This document shows positions 36,160 through 46,507 of a stretch of DNA of 64,000 nt, one piece after another (position 1 is the first letter of the stretch; each line of letters starts with the position of its first letter). Below the pieces are notes generated by a model. The model had not been told where the DNA came from and did no database searches. It saw only the letters and a list, made by a program, of their open reading frames with translations. The translations under genes were made by a program, and so were the position numbers. The stretch is from Polynucleobacter sp. Adler-ghost (GTDB lineage: Bacteria > Pseudomonadota > Gammaproteobacteria > Burkholderiales > Burkholderiaceae), in the NCBI RefSeq assembly GCF_018688495.1, contig NZ_CP061320.1, positions 1,522,586-1,586,585 on the forward strand. Direction: 5' to 3'.

Positions 36160-36531
36160 TCTAGCCAATTTATTGGCCCGAGACTGACCTGATTCAGGTT
36201 TGGATCGTGGAGCTTGGAGTCGCCCTTAATAGACTCCCGGGGTTGCCCCTCCCCCGTTGTAATGAGGCGCAGGGTTGGTGTGCCGTATGCCGCGACCCGC
36301 GATTAGAAGACAGTTTTCAGGCGCGCGCCTGCATTGATGACCTAAAGGAGGTCTCTGCGGCGATCGTCAAGTGTGGCACCGGTTTAAAAAGCTTGAACTT
36401 GGTGTACTAGGCAGTAAATGCCTAGATTTGCTTGATCCACACTCCAAAGCCGCCAATGGGCTATGCCCCAAGCGGTATCTAACTTGTCCCTAACGCAGCG
36501 CGCAACGACACATTCCCAATAGGAGAGTGTT
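36160..36531 (+). promoter_or_regulatory. Long, highly structured 5' leader of rne
   Basis: This gene-free stretch is dense in inverted repeats: ACCTG/CAGGT (36187-36199), GGAGTC/GACTCC (36216-36237), the 14-base palindrome CAGGCGCGCGCCTG (36318-36331), GACCT/AGGTC (36339-36353), CTAGGCA/TGCCTAG (36407-36425) enclosed by GTGTGG/CCACAC (36371-36376 with 36437-36442), and a two-step hairpin CCGC..TGGGC..GCCCA..GCGG (36450-36475). The 67-codon frame inside it is not convincing. In enteric bacteria RNase E binds hairpins in its own leader and degrades the message; the same logic is likely, but I see no similarity to that enteric structure. Confidence 0.6.
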
Positions 36532-39174
36532 ATGAAACGCATGTTATTTAATGCAACTCAACAAGAAGAGTTGCGAGTTGCCATCGTCGATGGTCAAAAA
36601 CTCATTGATATTGATATCGAGGCTGCCGGTCGTGAACAACGCAAAGGCAATATTTACAAAGGTGTTATTACCCGCATTGAGCCTTCGCTCGAAGCGTGCT
36701 TTGTAAATTACGGCGAAGAACGCCATGGCTTCCTGCCATTTAAAGAAGTTGCGCGCACCTACTTTAAAGAGGGTATTGACGTACGTAATGCCTCTATTAA
36801 AGATGCCCTACGCGAAGGCCAAGAAATCATTGTTCAGGTAGAAAAAGAAGAGCGTGGCCAAAAAGGCGCTGCCCTTACCTCTTTCGTCTCCTTAGCAGGT
36901 CGCTATTTAGTATTAATGCCAAACAACCCTCGTGGAGGCGGTGTTTCTCGTCGTATTGAAGGTGAGGACCGTCAAGAACTCCGTGAGGCGATGTCTCAAT
37001 TAGAAGTGCCAGATGGCATGAGCATCATTGCTCGTACCGCCGGTATCGGCCGCGACGCTACTGAATTGCAATGGGATTTAAGTTATCTCATGCAGTTGTG
37101 GACAGCAATTGATGAAGCCGCTAAAGGCAATTCAGCACCACTATTAATCTATCTCGAATCTAGCTTAGTGATTCGGGCGATTCGTGATTACTTCCAGCCA
37201 GATATTGGCGAGATTCTCATCGATACCGATGACATCTATGAACAAGCTGCAGCATTTATGTCGGTAGTGATGCCGGATAACTTGCCAAGAGTGAAGCGTT
37301 ACCAGGATGATGTTCCATTGTTCTCCCGTTTCCAAATTGAGCATCAGATTGAAACTGCATACTCACGTACCGTGCCACTACCTTCAGGCGGCGCGATTGT
37401 GATTGACCATACCGAAGCTTTGGTTTCAGTCGACGTCAACTCCGCACGTGCAACCCGTGGCTCTGATATTGAAGAGACCGCCACTCGCACCAACTTAGAA
37501 GCTGCCGATGAAATCGCCCGTCAAGCGCGTTTACGTGACTTGGGCGGTTTGATCGTGATCGACTTCATTGATATGGAATCAAGTAAGGCGCAGAAGGATG
37601 TGGAGAATCGCTTACGCGATGCTCTGCGTCATGACCGTGCTCGCGTTCAGATGGGCAAGATCTCCAAGTTTGGCTTGATGGAAATGTCCCGTCAGCGTTT
37701 ACGTCCCGCTCTCTCTGAAGGTAGTCACGTCACCTGTCCACGTTGTAATGGTACTGGTCATATTCGCGATACCGAATCTTCTGCTTTGCAAGTCTTGCGC
37801 ATCATCCAAGAAGAGGCAATGAAAGAAAATACTGCCGCTATTCATACGCAAGTTCCAGTTGAAGTGGCCGCATTCTTACTCAATGAGAAACGCGCTGAAG
37901 TAATCAAGATCGAGTCACGCTTCAAAGTAAATGTCTTGATGGTTCCGAATAAGCATTTAGAAACACCACATTACAAGCTTGAGCGCTTACGTCATGATGA
38001 TCCACGTCTTGACGATCAAAAAGCCAGCTACGTGATGGCCGAAGAAGCTGCGCGTGAACTCGAAACAGATACTGCTGTTAGCCGTAAAGATGCTGACGTT
38101 AAAGTTCGCCCTGAAGCTGCTGTCAAAGGTATTACACCCAATGCACCAGCGCCAGTAAGTCAGCCACGTCCTGCACGCACTGAAAAGGCAACTACAGAAA
38201 CTGCTAGCACTGGTGGATTCTTCGGATTCATTAAGAACCTATTTTCTTCCGCACCTAAACCAGAAGCACAGCCTGCTCCTAGCGCACCACGTGGTCGCAA
38301 TCCAAACAATCGCAACGGCAATAACCGCAATCGCGGTCGTCGTGGCGAGCGCAACGATCGTGCTGAGCGTCCAACTGAAGGTGCGGCAAGTGCCGAAGGT
38401 ACAAATGCACCACGCGAGGCAGGTTCAGGTAGGGGCCGTCAAGATGGTCGTAACCGTAATGGCAATAGCAATAACCGCAACCAAAACAATCTAAAACCAG
38501 AAAATCAAGCTGCGGTAACTCCAGCTACGGAAGCTGCTCCTGGAACTGACATCACTCCTAGCGCAGATGGCGAGGAGCGTCGTGGTCGTGGCCGCAACCG
38601 TCGTGGTCGTGGTCGTGGTCAACGTGGCGAGCGCACTGAGTCCAATGGCGATGCAGCAATTGCTTCAGTTGTTGCAGTAACAACTTCATTCTCAGGTCCT
38701 CCAGTAGGTATGGCGGGAGCGTCTGCTTCAATGCCGATTCAGAACCTTGCCCAAAGCTTTGGACATACGACTGCGCCTGTAGCTTCTAACGAAGTGAAAG
38801 AGCGGGCACCACGTGCACCTAGAGAACCAAGGGAGCAACGTGCATTACGTCAAAGTAATCGTACTGATCAGGCTGCTCCTGTAGCTACTCCAGTAACTGC
38901 ACCAGCACCAGCAATGGAAGTGATTGCTAAACCGATGCCTGAGCTACCTAAGGTAGCCTTCCAGGCACTTGAAGAGACTCCATTGCACAGCGTAGTTCAG
39001 TCTGCCGGTATGGTCTGGGTTGCAACGGACTCCAGTAAGCATCAAGAAGCACAATCACAAATCAAAGCAGAGCCAGAAATTTTGCCAACAGGCAGAACTC
39101 CTAAAGCACCTGTTAGTTTGCAAAATGGTCCAATGGTTTTAGTTGAAACCGGCGGTCAAGAAAAAACGGTTTAA
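36532..39174 (+). CDS. rne: Ribonuclease E
   Basis: This 880-residue RNase E is the main endonuclease of mRNA decay and rRNA/tRNA processing. The catalytic half holds an S1 domain (about 36-118), DNase I-like residues Asp301 ([13 protein letters not shown]) and Asp344 (VIDFIDME), and the Zn-link cysteines 402 and 405 ([10 protein letters not shown]), which hold the tetramer together. The C-terminal half from about 500 is disordered, rich in Arg/Asn/Gly ([19 protein letters not shown]) and in Pro/Ala, and would be the RNA-binding and degradosome scaffold. AGGAG precedes the ATG. A long structured leader lies upstream. Confidence 0.97.
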   Translation: MKRMLFNATQQEELRVAIVDGQKLIDIDIEAAGREQRKGNIYKGVITRIEPSLEACFVNYGEERHGFLPFKEVARTYFKEGIDVRNASIKDALREGQEIIVQVEKEERGQKGAALTSFVSLAGRYLVLMPNNPRGGGVSRRIEGEDRQELREAMSQLEVPDGMSIIARTAGIGRDATELQWDLSYLMQLWTAIDEAAKGNSAPLLIYLESSLVIRAIRDYFQPDIGEILIDTDDIYEQAAAFMSVVMPDNLPRVKRYQDDVPLFSRFQIEHQIETAYSRTVPLPSGGAIVIDHTEALVSVDVNSARATRGSDIEETATRTNLEAADEIARQARLRDLGGLIVIDFIDMESSKAQKDVENRLRDALRHDRARVQMGKISKFGLMEMSRQRLRPALSEGSHVTCPRCNGTGHIRDTESSALQVLRIIQEEAMKENTAAIHTQVPVEVAAFLLNEKRAEVIKIESRFKVNVLMVPNKHLETPHYKLERLRHDDPRLDDQKASYVMAEEAARELETDTAVSRKDADVKVRPEAAVKGITPNAPAPVSQPRPARTEKATTETASTGGFFGFIKNLFSSAPKPEAQPAPSAPRGRNPNNRNGNNRNRGRRGERNDRAERPTEGAASAEGTNAPREAGSGRGRQDGRNRNGNSNNRNQNNLKPENQAAVTPATEAAPGTDITPSADGEERRGRGRNRRGRGRGQRGERTESNGDAAIASVVAVTTSFSGPPVGMAGASASMPIQNLAQSFGHTTAPVASNEVKERAPRAPREPREQRALRQSNRTDQAAPVATPVTAPAPAMEVIAKPMPELPKVAFQALEETPLHSVVQSAGMVWVATDSSKHQEAQSQIKAEPEILPTGRTPKAPVSLQNGPMVLVETGGQEKTV

Positions 39175-39256
39175 TCCAATTTCTCCAGACTGCTATTTAT
39201 CCCATAAGGATATTTGGCAGTTTGGCAGAAACACGGTTTCACAGCCATAATTACGC

Positions 39257-40369
39257 ATGGTTGAAAAAGTCATCCCCATACGTTTAGATGAAGGTAAAGG
39301 CCTTACGCCGTCTATACCGGGACAGCTCTTGGCTGCGAGTACCTCAACCAAAGATACCCGCGGACGCCCACTACGAGATTTACGCATCTCCGTTACTGAT
39401 CGCTGTAATTTCCGCTGTACCTATTGCATGCCCAAGGAAATCTTCGACAAAGACTATCCCTATCTCTCGCATCATGAATTACTCAGCTTTGAAGAGATCA
39501 CCCGTTTAACAACTATTTTCGCTTCACTGGGAGTAGAAAAAATTCGTCTTACTGGTGGTGAACCTTTGCTTCGCAAAAATCTCGAGGTGCTAATTGAGAT
39601 GCTAGCTAAGATTCGCACCACGGCAGATCAAGCCCTTGATCTCACCCTGACTACTAATGGCAGTATTTTGCGTAAGAAGGCAGCTGCATTAAAAGCGGCA
39701 GGCTTGCATCGCCTAACCATTAGCCTTGATGGCCTGAATGATGACATCTTCAAAAAAATGAATGATGTCGACTTTCCAGTCACGGATGTACTTGATGGTA
39801 TTGCAGCAGCTCAAGAGGCTGGCTTTACTAATCTCAAAGTAAATATGGTTGTTAAGAAAGGCACAAACGACCAAGAGATTATTGGCATGGCTAAGCACTT
39901 CAAAGGCACTGGCGTGACACTGCGCTTTATTGAATTTATGGATGTCGGCAGCTCTAACGGCTGGGATATGTCTCAGGTACTTCCCTCTCAGGAAGTTGCC
40001 AATCGCATTCATGCCGTCTTTCCTATAGAAGCTATTGAGGCTAACTATCCTGGTGAAGTGGCTCAGCGTTGGCGTTATGTTGATGGCTCGGGTGAAATTG
40101 GCTTTATTTCTAGCGTCACACAAACTTTTTGTCATGAATGCACGCGTGCGCGTATCTCCACAGACGGTCAGCTGTATCTTTGCCTTTTTGCAAACGAAGG
40201 TTTTGATTTCAAAACGCTATTGCGTTCTGGTAGAAGTGATTTAGAAATTGCCAACGCCATTATGTCGACATGGTCAGGACGTAATGATCACTACTCAGAG
40301 ATTCGAGGATCTAACACTGTTGAATCGAATTCTGCTCGCAAAGTAGAAATGTCTTACATCGGCGGCTAA
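39257..40369 (+). CDS. moaA: GTP 3',8-cyclase MoaA
   Basis: This 370-residue radical-SAM enzyme starts molybdenum cofactor synthesis by rearranging GTP. The N-terminal cluster is CNFRCTYC (Cys50, 54, 57); the second 4Fe-4S cluster uses the C-terminal cysteines of [18 protein letters not shown]. The chain ends in the Gly-Gly tail (YIGG) essential in the family. The first 35 residues are an extension ahead of the usual start, so a later start is possible. Its stop overlaps the mobA start by one base. Confidence 0.96.
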   Translation: MVEKVIPIRLDEGKGLTPSIPGQLLAASTSTKDTRGRPLRDLRISVTDRCNFRCTYCMPKEIFDKDYPYLSHHELLSFEEITRLTTIFASLGVEKIRLTGGEPLLRKNLEVLIEMLAKIRTTADQALDLTLTTNGSILRKKAAALKAAGLHRLTISLDGLNDDIFKKMNDVDFPVTDVLDGIAAAQEAGFTNLKVNMVVKKGTNDQEIIGMAKHFKGTGVTLRFIEFMDVGSSNGWDMSQVLPSQEVANRIHAVFPIEAIEANYPGEVAQRWRYVDGSGEIGFISSVTQTFCHECTRARISTDGQLYLCLFANEGFDFKTLLRSGRSDLEIANAIMSTWSGRNDHYSEIRGSNTVESNSARKVEMSYIGG

Positions 40370-40974
40370 TGATTACCTCAGAACACATTACTGGACTCAT
40401 TTTGGCAGGGGGACGCGCCCAAAGAATGGGCGGTATTGATAAGGGCTTCATTGCTTTTCATGGCAAGCCTCTCATTGAATCTGCCATCAGCCGACTCAAG
40501 CCCCAAGTCAGCACTATCCTAATTAATGCTAACCGTAGCATTACGAAGTATTCACACTATGGCTATCCAGTTCTCATGGATGAAACTCCTGACTTCTCCG
40601 GACCATTGGCTGGCTTCGCAGTTGGACTGAAGCATTGCAAAACGCCCTACTTGCTGACATCGCCTTGCGACTCTCCTTTGTTCCCAACTGACCTTGCTGA
40701 AAAAATGGCAGTCGAACTGGAGGGTAATCATTTAGAGCTCGTCTTTGCTTCTTCAAAAGAAGATGACGGCAAGATTTGGTCGCAACCCGTCTTCTGTTTA
40801 ATGAAAAGTAATTTGCAAGATTCTTTGCATGCCTTTTTAAGCAAAGGGGACTTGAAGATTGATCGCTGGTTTAAAGAATTACGATCTGGCACCGTGGTGT
40901 TTGAACACTCCCAAGCATTTGCCAATGTAAATACTCCGGAAGAGCTAGCTGCCTTAGAAAAAGTATCGTCATGA
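40369..40974 (+). CDS. mobA: Molybdenum cofactor guanylyltransferase MobA
   Basis: This 201-residue nucleotidyltransferase attaches GMP to molybdopterin, giving the bis-MGD form used by DMSO-reductase-type enzymes. The nucleotide loop is LILAGGRAQRMGGIDKGF, with GPLAGFAVGL and the metal-binding SPCDSPLFP. It overlaps moaA by one base and moeA by four, so the three are translationally coupled. Its presence implies at least one bis-MGD enzyme elsewhere in the genome. Confidence 0.95.
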   Translation: MITSEHITGLILAGGRAQRMGGIDKGFIAFHGKPLIESAISRLKPQVSTILINANRSITKYSHYGYPVLMDETPDFSGPLAGFAVGLKHCKTPYLLTSPCDSPLFPTDLAEKMAVELEGNHLELVFASSKEDDGKIWSQPVFCLMKSNLQDSLHAFLSKGDLKIDRWFKELRSGTVVFEHSQAFANVNTPEELAALEKVSS

Positions 40975-42293
40975 CAGACTCAATCAAGCACTCCCCAAAT
41001 AACCCCATTCTCTTGACTGCCTCACTCCATGTGGATGAAGCACGCAAGGCGATCTCAGACCTAGTCAATGAATTACTTCAAGAGTCACGCAAACTGAATA
41101 ATGCAAGCGATATTGAGTTAGTCTCTCTAGATCAAGCAATCAACCGCATTCTGGCAGAAGATTTACTTTCCCCGATTGATGTCCCTGCTGCCGATAACTC
41201 CGCCATGGATGGCTTCGCCTTTAATGGCGATTGCCTGGGAAATAGCGAAGCCATAGCCACCTTGAAGATTATTGGCACCGCTTATGCTGGCAAGCCTTAT
41301 GAAGGGCTTGTTGGCCCAGGTGAATGCCTCAAGATCATGACTGGCGCCCTCATGCCCAATGGCTGCGATACCGTCATTCCTCAGGAATTTACAGAATCCG
41401 CAAGTGAGTCAACCGTAGGTTTTAAACAAAACCAAGTAAAGCGTGGAGAGAATCGCCGCTTACGTGGCGAAGATTTACAAAGCGGTAAAGCGGCTATTGC
41501 TGCTGGTCGCTTGTTGCGACCGTCAGACCTTGGTCTAGCCGCATCACTAGGCATTGACAGACTCAAGGTGCATCGCAAACTCAAGGTTGCCATCCTCTCT
41601 TCTGGAGATGAATTGCGCCCTATTGGGCAAGCTCTTGATGCGGGCAGTATTTATGATAGTAATCGCTATAGCCTGACAGGTCTACTCAATCGACTGAATA
41701 TAGAGATCGTGGATTGCGGGATTGTCCGTGATGATCCTGCCTCACTGAAAGCCGCCTTCCTAGATGCAGCCTCTAAAGCAGATGTTCTGATCTCTTCTGG
41801 CGGAGTCTCAGTAGGTGAGGCAGACTTTACCAAGCAAATCATGCAAGAACTAGGCGATGTAGGCTTTTGGAAGATTGCCATGCGCCCAGGTCGCCCTATG
41901 GCCTTTGGAATGCTCAAGCCAGTTAATGGGTCAAGCCGCAAAACCCTTTTCTTTGGCCTGCCCGGCAACCCTGTAGCCGTTATGGTGACTTTCTACCAAT
42001 TTGTTCGCTCCGCTTTGTTACAACTGAATGGTGCAAGCCAGACTGAGCAGTTAATGACCCAAGCGATTGCCGAAGCACCGATTCGGAAAAAACCAGGTCG
42101 GACAGAATTTCAGCGTGCCGTTATGGGGCGTGGTCCCGATGGGAAGCCTATGGTCAAGCTGACCGGCAGCCAAGGCGCTGGAATTTTGCGATCGATGAGT
42201 GAGGCAAACTGCTTTGTAATCCTCGCACATGACCAAGGAAATGTGGCGGCTGGTGACTGGGTAGATGTGGCGCTTTTCGACGGACTGCTTTAA
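40971..42293 (+). CDS. moeA: Molybdopterin molybdenumtransferase MoeA
   Basis: This 440-residue enzyme inserts molybdate into adenylated molybdopterin. It shows PAADNSAMDGFAF near residue 74, the MTGALMPNGCDTVIPQE segment, then the MoCF-binding domain with SSGDEL and SSGGVSVGEADFT, and LPGNPVAVMVTF. The partner MogA, which makes the adenylated substrate, is encoded near 50.8 kb. moaA-mobA-moeA are tightly coupled here; moaB/C/D/E are not in the window. Confidence 0.96.
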   Translation: MTDSIKHSPNNPILLTASLHVDEARKAISDLVNELLQESRKLNNASDIELVSLDQAINRILAEDLLSPIDVPAADNSAMDGFAFNGDCLGNSEAIATLKIIGTAYAGKPYEGLVGPGECLKIMTGALMPNGCDTVIPQEFTESASESTVGFKQNQVKRGENRRLRGEDLQSGKAAIAAGRLLRPSDLGLAASLGIDRLKVHRKLKVAILSSGDELRPIGQALDAGSIYDSNRYSLTGLLNRLNIEIVDCGIVRDDPASLKAAFLDAASKADVLISSGGVSVGEADFTKQIMQELGDVGFWKIAMRPGRPMAFGMLKPVNGSSRKTLFFGLPGNPVAVMVTFYQFVRSALLQLNGASQTEQLMTQAIAEAPIRKKPGRTEFQRAVMGRGPDGKPMVKLTGSQGAGILRSMSEANCFVILAHDQGNVAAGDWVDVALFDGLL

Positions 42294-42304
42294 GATTGCA
42301 CCTC

Positions 42305-42598
42305 ATGAAACTCACCAAAAAAGAAATTGCCTTCGTAGACCCAATGCATACTGCCAAAACCCTGGTTTTGGTTTATCTCTGCTTCTCCGTTCCAATCGTT
42401 TTGCTAGCCTTATTTGTAGCTTTTATTCGTGACGGCGCCATTCCTGGATTTACCGTACTCTCTGCATTAATTCTGAATGCACTACTTGGCTTTGCTTTAC
42501 TGTGGATTGCTTGTAAGGTCTACAACTGGGTCGCAGGTAAATTCGGTGGAATCGAACTTGCGCTTCGCGAGCTCCCAGAAGAAATTGAAGCAGATTAA
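42305..42598 (+). CDS. Small two-helix membrane protein, unknown function
   Basis: I do not recognise this 97-residue protein. Two hydrophobic segments at about 20-42 and 50-73 predict two transmembrane helices, with a charged start (MKLTKKEIAFVDPMHTAKT) and an acidic C-terminus (LRELPEEIEAD). It begins 11 bp after the moeA stop, so it may be part of the moaA-mobA-moeA transcript. An in-frame TTG at 42296 is an alternative start. The next gene runs on the other strand and ends 9 bp away. A link to molybdenum metabolism is suggested by position only. Confidence 0.7.
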   Translation: MKLTKKEIAFVDPMHTAKTLVLVYLCFSVPIVLLALFVAFIRDGAIPGFTVLSALILNALLGFALLWIACKVYNWVAGKFGGIELALRELPEEIEAD

Positions 42599-42606
42599 GT
42601 TTTCAG

Positions 42607-43620
42607 CTAGGCTTTAAATACTTCTGCATTAATCAGGCTTGGTGGTTTCTTCCCATCCAGCGCGGCTCGCAAATTTTCCACCGCAAGATCCACCATTGCT
42701 CTACGTGTTTTTTCTGTAGCACTGGCAATGTGCGGAGCCAACACAATATTGCTGCACTTGAGTAACTCTGGATGTACCTGTGGCTCGCCTTCAAAAACAT
42801 CCAGTCCTGCCGCAAAGATCTTGCCACTTTGCAAGGCTTTTGCTAAGGCCGCATCATCCACAATACCGCCACGAGCAATATTGATCAGGGTTGCAGTCGG
42901 TTTCATCATGGCGATTTCGGCGGCGCCAATCGTGTGGTGATTTTGCACGGTGTAAGGCAGCACCAACACCACATGGTCGGCAGTTTGCAGTAATTCCTCT
43001 TTGGAAACGTAAGTAGCACCGCAAGATTTTTCATCGGCATCCGAGAGGTGGCTACGGTTGTGATAAATCACTTTCATACCAAAACCTAAAGCACGTTTTG
43101 CAATACCCTGACCAATGCGACCCATGCCAATAATGCCTACAGTACTGTGGTGTAGATCTATACCCAATGGGTTATTCACAATCGACCATTGATCCCACTT
43201 GCCCGCTCGCACCCAATGCTCGGATTCTGTAACACGCCTAGCAGTTGCCATTAATAAGGCAAAGCCAAAATCCGCCGTTGTATCCGTAAGAACATCAGGG
43301 GTATTTGTTGCCATGACGCCAGCAGCAGTCATCGCTGGAATGTCAAAGTTGTTGTAGCCAACAGAGATATTGGCCACTACCTTTAAATCTTTGGCTTGAG
43401 CTAAGGCGGAAGCGTCAATTCGCTCGCTTCCTACCACTAGGGCACCCTGCACTTCTGAAAGCGCTTTTTGCAACTCTTCCGAGCTTAATATTTTGTCAGA
43501 CTGGTTGGAACGAACCTCATAGGATTCCTCTAATTTGGCTAGCGCCTCAGGAAAAATGGCCCTTGCGACCAAAATTTTGGGTTTTGAGATACTTTTGGAG
43601 GTATTTGCTGGAGTGTTCAT
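42607..43620 (-). CDS. 2-hydroxyacid dehydrogenase, glyoxylate/hydroxypyruvate reductase-like
   Basis: This 337-residue D-isomer-specific 2-hydroxyacid dehydrogenase should reduce glyoxylate, hydroxypyruvate or a related 2-keto acid with NAD(P)H. The Rossmann motif is GIIGMGRIGQGIAKRA, with IARGGIVDD (active-site Arg), FEGEPQVHPEL (Glu) and LAPHIASAT (His). The pattern is closest to GhrB-type enzymes; serine-pathway phosphoglycerate dehydrogenase is less likely because it has no regulatory domain. It is alone and divergent from fdxA. Confidence 0.88.
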   Translation of the reverse strand: MNTPANTSKSISKPKILVARAIFPEALAKLEESYEVRSNQSDKILSSEELQKALSEVQGALVVGSERIDASALAQAKDLKVVANISVGYNNFDIPAMTAAGVMATNTPDVLTDTTADFGFALLMATARRVTESEHWVRAGKWDQWSIVNNPLGIDLHHSTVGIIGMGRIGQGIAKRALGFGMKVIYHNRSHLSDADEKSCGATYVSKEELLQTADHVVLVLPYTVQNHHTIGAAEIAMMKPTATLINIARGGIVDDAALAKALQSGKIFAAGLDVFEGEPQVHPELLKCSNIVLAPHIASATEKTRRAMVDLAVENLRAALDGKKPPSLINAEVFKA

Positions 43621-43738
43621 AACATGACTTTACCTCAAGTAAATTGAGGCTTTTGCCTGAAAAATAAGCTGATTCGGCTAAAATGGGCTTTTATAACTTG
43701 GCAGTCCATTCACCCGGACCCTTACCTAAAAAACCATC

Positions 43739-44062
43739 ATGACTTACGTTGTTACCGAAGCTTGTATCCGCTGTAAATACACTGATTGCGTTGATGTCTG
43801 CCCAGTCGACTGTTTTCGCGAAGGTCCTAACTTTTTAGTAATCGATCCAGATGAATGTATCGATTGCGCAGTTTGCGTACCAGAGTGCCCAGTCAATGCC
43901 ATTTATGCGGAAGATGATGTGCCGGGAGATCAACAGTCTTTCATCAAATTAAATGCGGATCTTTCTCCAGGATGGACATCTATCACCAAATCCAAAGCCG
44001 CCCTTCCAGATGCGGATGAGTGGAAAGACGTTAAAAATAAAATTGATCAACTGGTAAAGTAA
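43739..44062 (+). CDS. fdxA: 7Fe ferredoxin, FdxA type
   Basis: This 107-residue ferredoxin carries one 3Fe-4S and one 4Fe-4S cluster. Cysteines at 9, 12, 17, 21, 40, 43, 46 and 50 are arranged [14 protein letters not shown] and [12 protein letters not shown], with Val-Asp-Cys between them, as in Azotobacter FdI-type proteins. It is followed after only 1 bp by an FAD-dependent ferredoxin-NADP reductase, so this is a self-contained electron carrier and reductase pair, in the usual betaproteobacterial arrangement. Confidence 0.95.
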   Translation: MTYVVTEACIRCKYTDCVDVCPVDCFREGPNFLVIDPDECIDCAVCVPECPVNAIYAEDDVPGDQQSFIKLNADLSPGWTSITKSKAALPDADEWKDVKNKIDQLVK

Positions 44063-44063
44063 A

Positions 44064-45107
44064 TTGCACCCCCCCATTGAAACCGATGCAGTCATTATTG
44101 GCGCCGGTCCGGTGGGGCTCTTCCAAGTCTTTGAGCTTGGTCTTTTAGAAATTAAAGCGCATGTCATTGACTCCCTACCTGAAGTGGGAGGTCAATGTAT
44201 CGAGCTCTACCCAGATAAACCCATCTATGACATCCCAGCAATTCCGGTTTGCACTGGTCGTGAGCTAGTCAGCAATCTACTAAAACAAATTGAGCCATTC
44301 AAACCACAGTTTCACTTAAATCAAGAGGTCTCCACTCTTGAGAAGCAAGCAGATGGTCGTTTTCTGATTCGCACATCCCAAGATCAGCATTTTTTGAGCA
44401 AGGTAATTTTTGTTGCTGCTGGCGTTGGTGCATTTCAACCGCGCACGCTTAACCTAGATGGCATTGAAGCTTTTGTCGATAAACAAGTTTTCTATCGCGT
44501 CAGAAATCCTGAGCAATTTATAGGCAAGCGCATGGTGATTTGTGGTGGCGGAGATTCCGCACTGGATTGGGCATTGCATTTTGCCGATCAAGCTATCAAT
44601 GTAACACTCATACATCGCCGAGATGAATTCAAAGCAGCCCCTCAGTCAGTTGCTAAGATCCGAGCTCTTTGCGCTGCCGGCAAGATGCAACTTCTCATTG
44701 GACAAATTACGGGCATTGAATCCACTGATGACAAACTGACTGAAATTGCCGTCACCAATATTGATGGCGAAGTTCAGATAATTGCATTAGATGCACTCTT
44801 ACTCTTTTATGGTCTTTCCCCTAAATTAGGCCCTATCACCGACTGGGGCTTAGATATCGACCGTAAGCAAATTGCTGTGGATACTGCCTGCTTTCAGACT
44901 AGTACTCCCGGCATATACGCCGTGGGGGATATCAATATCTACCCGGGCAAGAAAAAACTGATTTTGTCAGGCTTTCATGAAGCAGCCTTGGCGGCCTTTG
45001 CAGCAGCCGCCTATCTAGCCCCAGAAAAGCAGATTCAACTCCAATACACCACCACATCCCCAAAGCTTCATAAGGCGCTTGGGGTAAGCCCATCGACATT
45101 CGAGTAA
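44064..45107 (+). CDS. Ferredoxin-NADP reductase, thioredoxin-reductase-like type
   Basis: This 347-residue flavoprotein should move electrons between NADPH and ferredoxin. FAD-binding [17 protein letters not shown] is at about 10-26, and the NADPH site is [15 protein letters not shown]. The C-terminal FAD segment is [25 protein letters not shown]. It lacks the CxxC of thioredoxin reductase, so it fits the ferredoxin-reductase branch. The start is TTG at 44064, with the Shine-Dalgarno provided by the end of fdxA. The fdxA neighbour is its probable partner. Confidence 0.92.
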   Translation: MHPPIETDAVIIGAGPVGLFQVFELGLLEIKAHVIDSLPEVGGQCIELYPDKPIYDIPAIPVCTGRELVSNLLKQIEPFKPQFHLNQEVSTLEKQADGRFLIRTSQDQHFLSKVIFVAAGVGAFQPRTLNLDGIEAFVDKQVFYRVRNPEQFIGKRMVICGGGDSALDWALHFADQAINVTLIHRRDEFKAAPQSVAKIRALCAAGKMQLLIGQITGIESTDDKLTEIAVTNIDGEVQIIALDALLLFYGLSPKLGPITDWGLDIDRKQIAVDTACFQTSTPGIYAVGDINIYPGKKKLILSGFHEAALAAFAAAAYLAPEKQIQLQYTTTSPKLHKALGVSPSTFE

Positions 45108-45145
45108 GCTCTTAACATCACTGAATTATTTGACTGAATAAACCT

Positions 45146-45940
45146 ATGCGTCAATATCACAATCTCATGAAGGAAGTCCTTGAAAAGGGCGTCCAAAAAT
45201 CCGATAGAACCGGAACTGGAACTATCTCCATCTTTGGCCATCAGATGCGCTTTAATCTGGCCGAAGGCTTTCCGATGGTGACAACGAAGAAGTTGCATCT
45301 GAAGTCCATTATTTTGGAATTGCTCTGGTTTCTGAAAGGCAGTACTGACAACAACTGGCTTAAAGAGCGAGGTGTTTCCATTTGGAATGAATGGGCAGCC
45401 CCAGACGGTGACCTTGGCCCGATTTACGGCTATCAGTGGCGCTCATGGCCGGCACCGAATGGTGAGCATATTGACCAGATCGCTGAAGTTGTAGAAACCC
45501 TAAAAAAGAATCCAGACTCTCGTCGCATGATTGTTTCTGCTTGGAACGTAGCCGATATTCCTCGTATGGCTTTGGCACCTTGCCACGCTTTCTTTCAGTT
45601 TTACGTTGCTGATGGCAAGCTATCATGCCAACTCTATCAACGTAGTGCGGATATCTTCTTGGGCGTGCCCTTCAATATTGCTAGCTATGCCCTACTGACC
45701 CACATGCTGGCGCAGCAGTGCAATTTAGAAGTTGGTGACTTTGTGTGGACTGGTGGTGACTGTCATCTTTATAGTAATCATTTAGAACAAGTCGATCTTC
45801 AGCTCTCAAGAGACTTCTTCCCGCTACCTAAGCTCAATATTTTGCGCAAGCCAGACTCGATCTTTGATTATGAGTTCGAAGATTTTGAAATCACCGGCTA
45901 TGAATCCCACCCCGCTATTAAAGCTCCTGTAGCTGTTTAA
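45146..45940 (+). CDS. thyA: Thymidylate synthase
   Basis: This 264-residue enzyme methylates dUMP to dTMP with methylene-tetrahydrofolate. It matches the standard 264-residue Thy[21 protein letters not shown] at the start, active-site Cys146 in [10 protein letters not shown], the phosphate-binding [17 protein letters not shown], and a C-terminal KAPVAV tail. folA lies 14 bp downstream and regenerates tetrahydrofolate from the dihydrofolate that ThyA makes, the common thyA-folA pairing. Confidence 0.98.
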   Translation: MRQYHNLMKEVLEKGVQKSDRTGTGTISIFGHQMRFNLAEGFPMVTTKKLHLKSIILELLWFLKGSTDNNWLKERGVSIWNEWAAPDGDLGPIYGYQWRSWPAPNGEHIDQIAEVVETLKKNPDSRRMIVSAWNVADIPRMALAPCHAFFQFYVADGKLSCQLYQRSADIFLGVPFNIASYALLTHMLAQQCNLEVGDFVWTGGDCHLYSNHLEQVDLQLSRDFFPLPKLNILRKPDSIFDYEFEDFEITGYESHPAIKAPVAV

Positions 45941-45954
45941 GAAATTAGATCCTC

Positions 45955-46452
45955 ATGACCGTAGCTAAAAACCCTGCCATCTCCATGATTGTTGCCCGCT
46001 CACGCAATCACGTGATTGGTAAAGACAACCAAATGCCTTGGAAGATTTCTGCTGATCTGCAATTCTTCAAAAAGGTAACGATGGGACACCCTGTCATCAT
46101 GGGCCGCAAGACTTGGGAGTCTATTGGCCGCCCTCTTCCGGGACGTTGCAATATTGTGGTGAGTCGCAATACTGAACTCAAGTTAACTGGTGCGGAAGTA
46201 GTTCACTCTCTTGATGCAGCTCTCTCTACACTGAAGGAATTCCCTCGGGTATTTGTGATTGGTGGAGAGCAGCTTTTTACTCAGGCCTTTCCCAAAGCAG
46301 ATCGCCTTTTCATCACCGAAATTGATATTGACGTAGATGGTGGTGATACCTTCTTTGAAGTTCCCAATCAATCCGCATGGAAAGAAGTAGAACGCACTCC
46401 AGCCTCTGAGGGTGAAATTACATTTAATTTTATTACGCTTGAGCGCACATAA
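45955..46452 (+). CDS. folA: Dihydrofolate reductase
   Basis: This 165-residue enzyme reduces dihydrofolate to tetrahydrofolate. It has VIGKDNQMPWKISADLQFFK (with the active-site acidic Asp), GHPVIMGRKTWESIGRPLPGR, VVHSLDAAL and VIGGEQLFTQAF. A start at 45955 adds a short extension before the usual ISMIVARSRN. It lies 14 bp after thyA. This is the chromosomal type, without features of plasmid-borne trimethoprim-resistant forms that I can recognise. Confidence 0.96.
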   Translation: MTVAKNPAISMIVARSRNHVIGKDNQMPWKISADLQFFKKVTMGHPVIMGRKTWESIGRPLPGRCNIVVSRNTELKLTGAEVVHSLDAALSTLKEFPRVFVIGGEQLFTQAFPKADRLFITEIDIDVDGGDTFFEVPNQSAWKEVERTPASEGEITFNFITLERT

Positions 46453-46507
46453 AGATACCGCTCCACCCACTCTTTGTCTTTAACCGGTTTTTAAAAAGGA
46501 AGTACCC

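Noticed and set aside
36207..36410. 67-codon open frame in the rne leader
   Set aside because: It has no ribosome binding site, no recognisable motif, and lies over several inverted repeats; RNA structure explains the region better.
36160..36531. RNase P RNA gene in the rne upstream region
   Set aside because: Neither strand shows the conserved P RNA core segments (such as GAGGAAAGTCC).
38280..38640. DNA repeats in the 3' part of rne
   Set aside because: The repetitive look comes from Arg/Asn/Gly-rich codons of the disordered tail; no separate repeat unit or mobile element is present.
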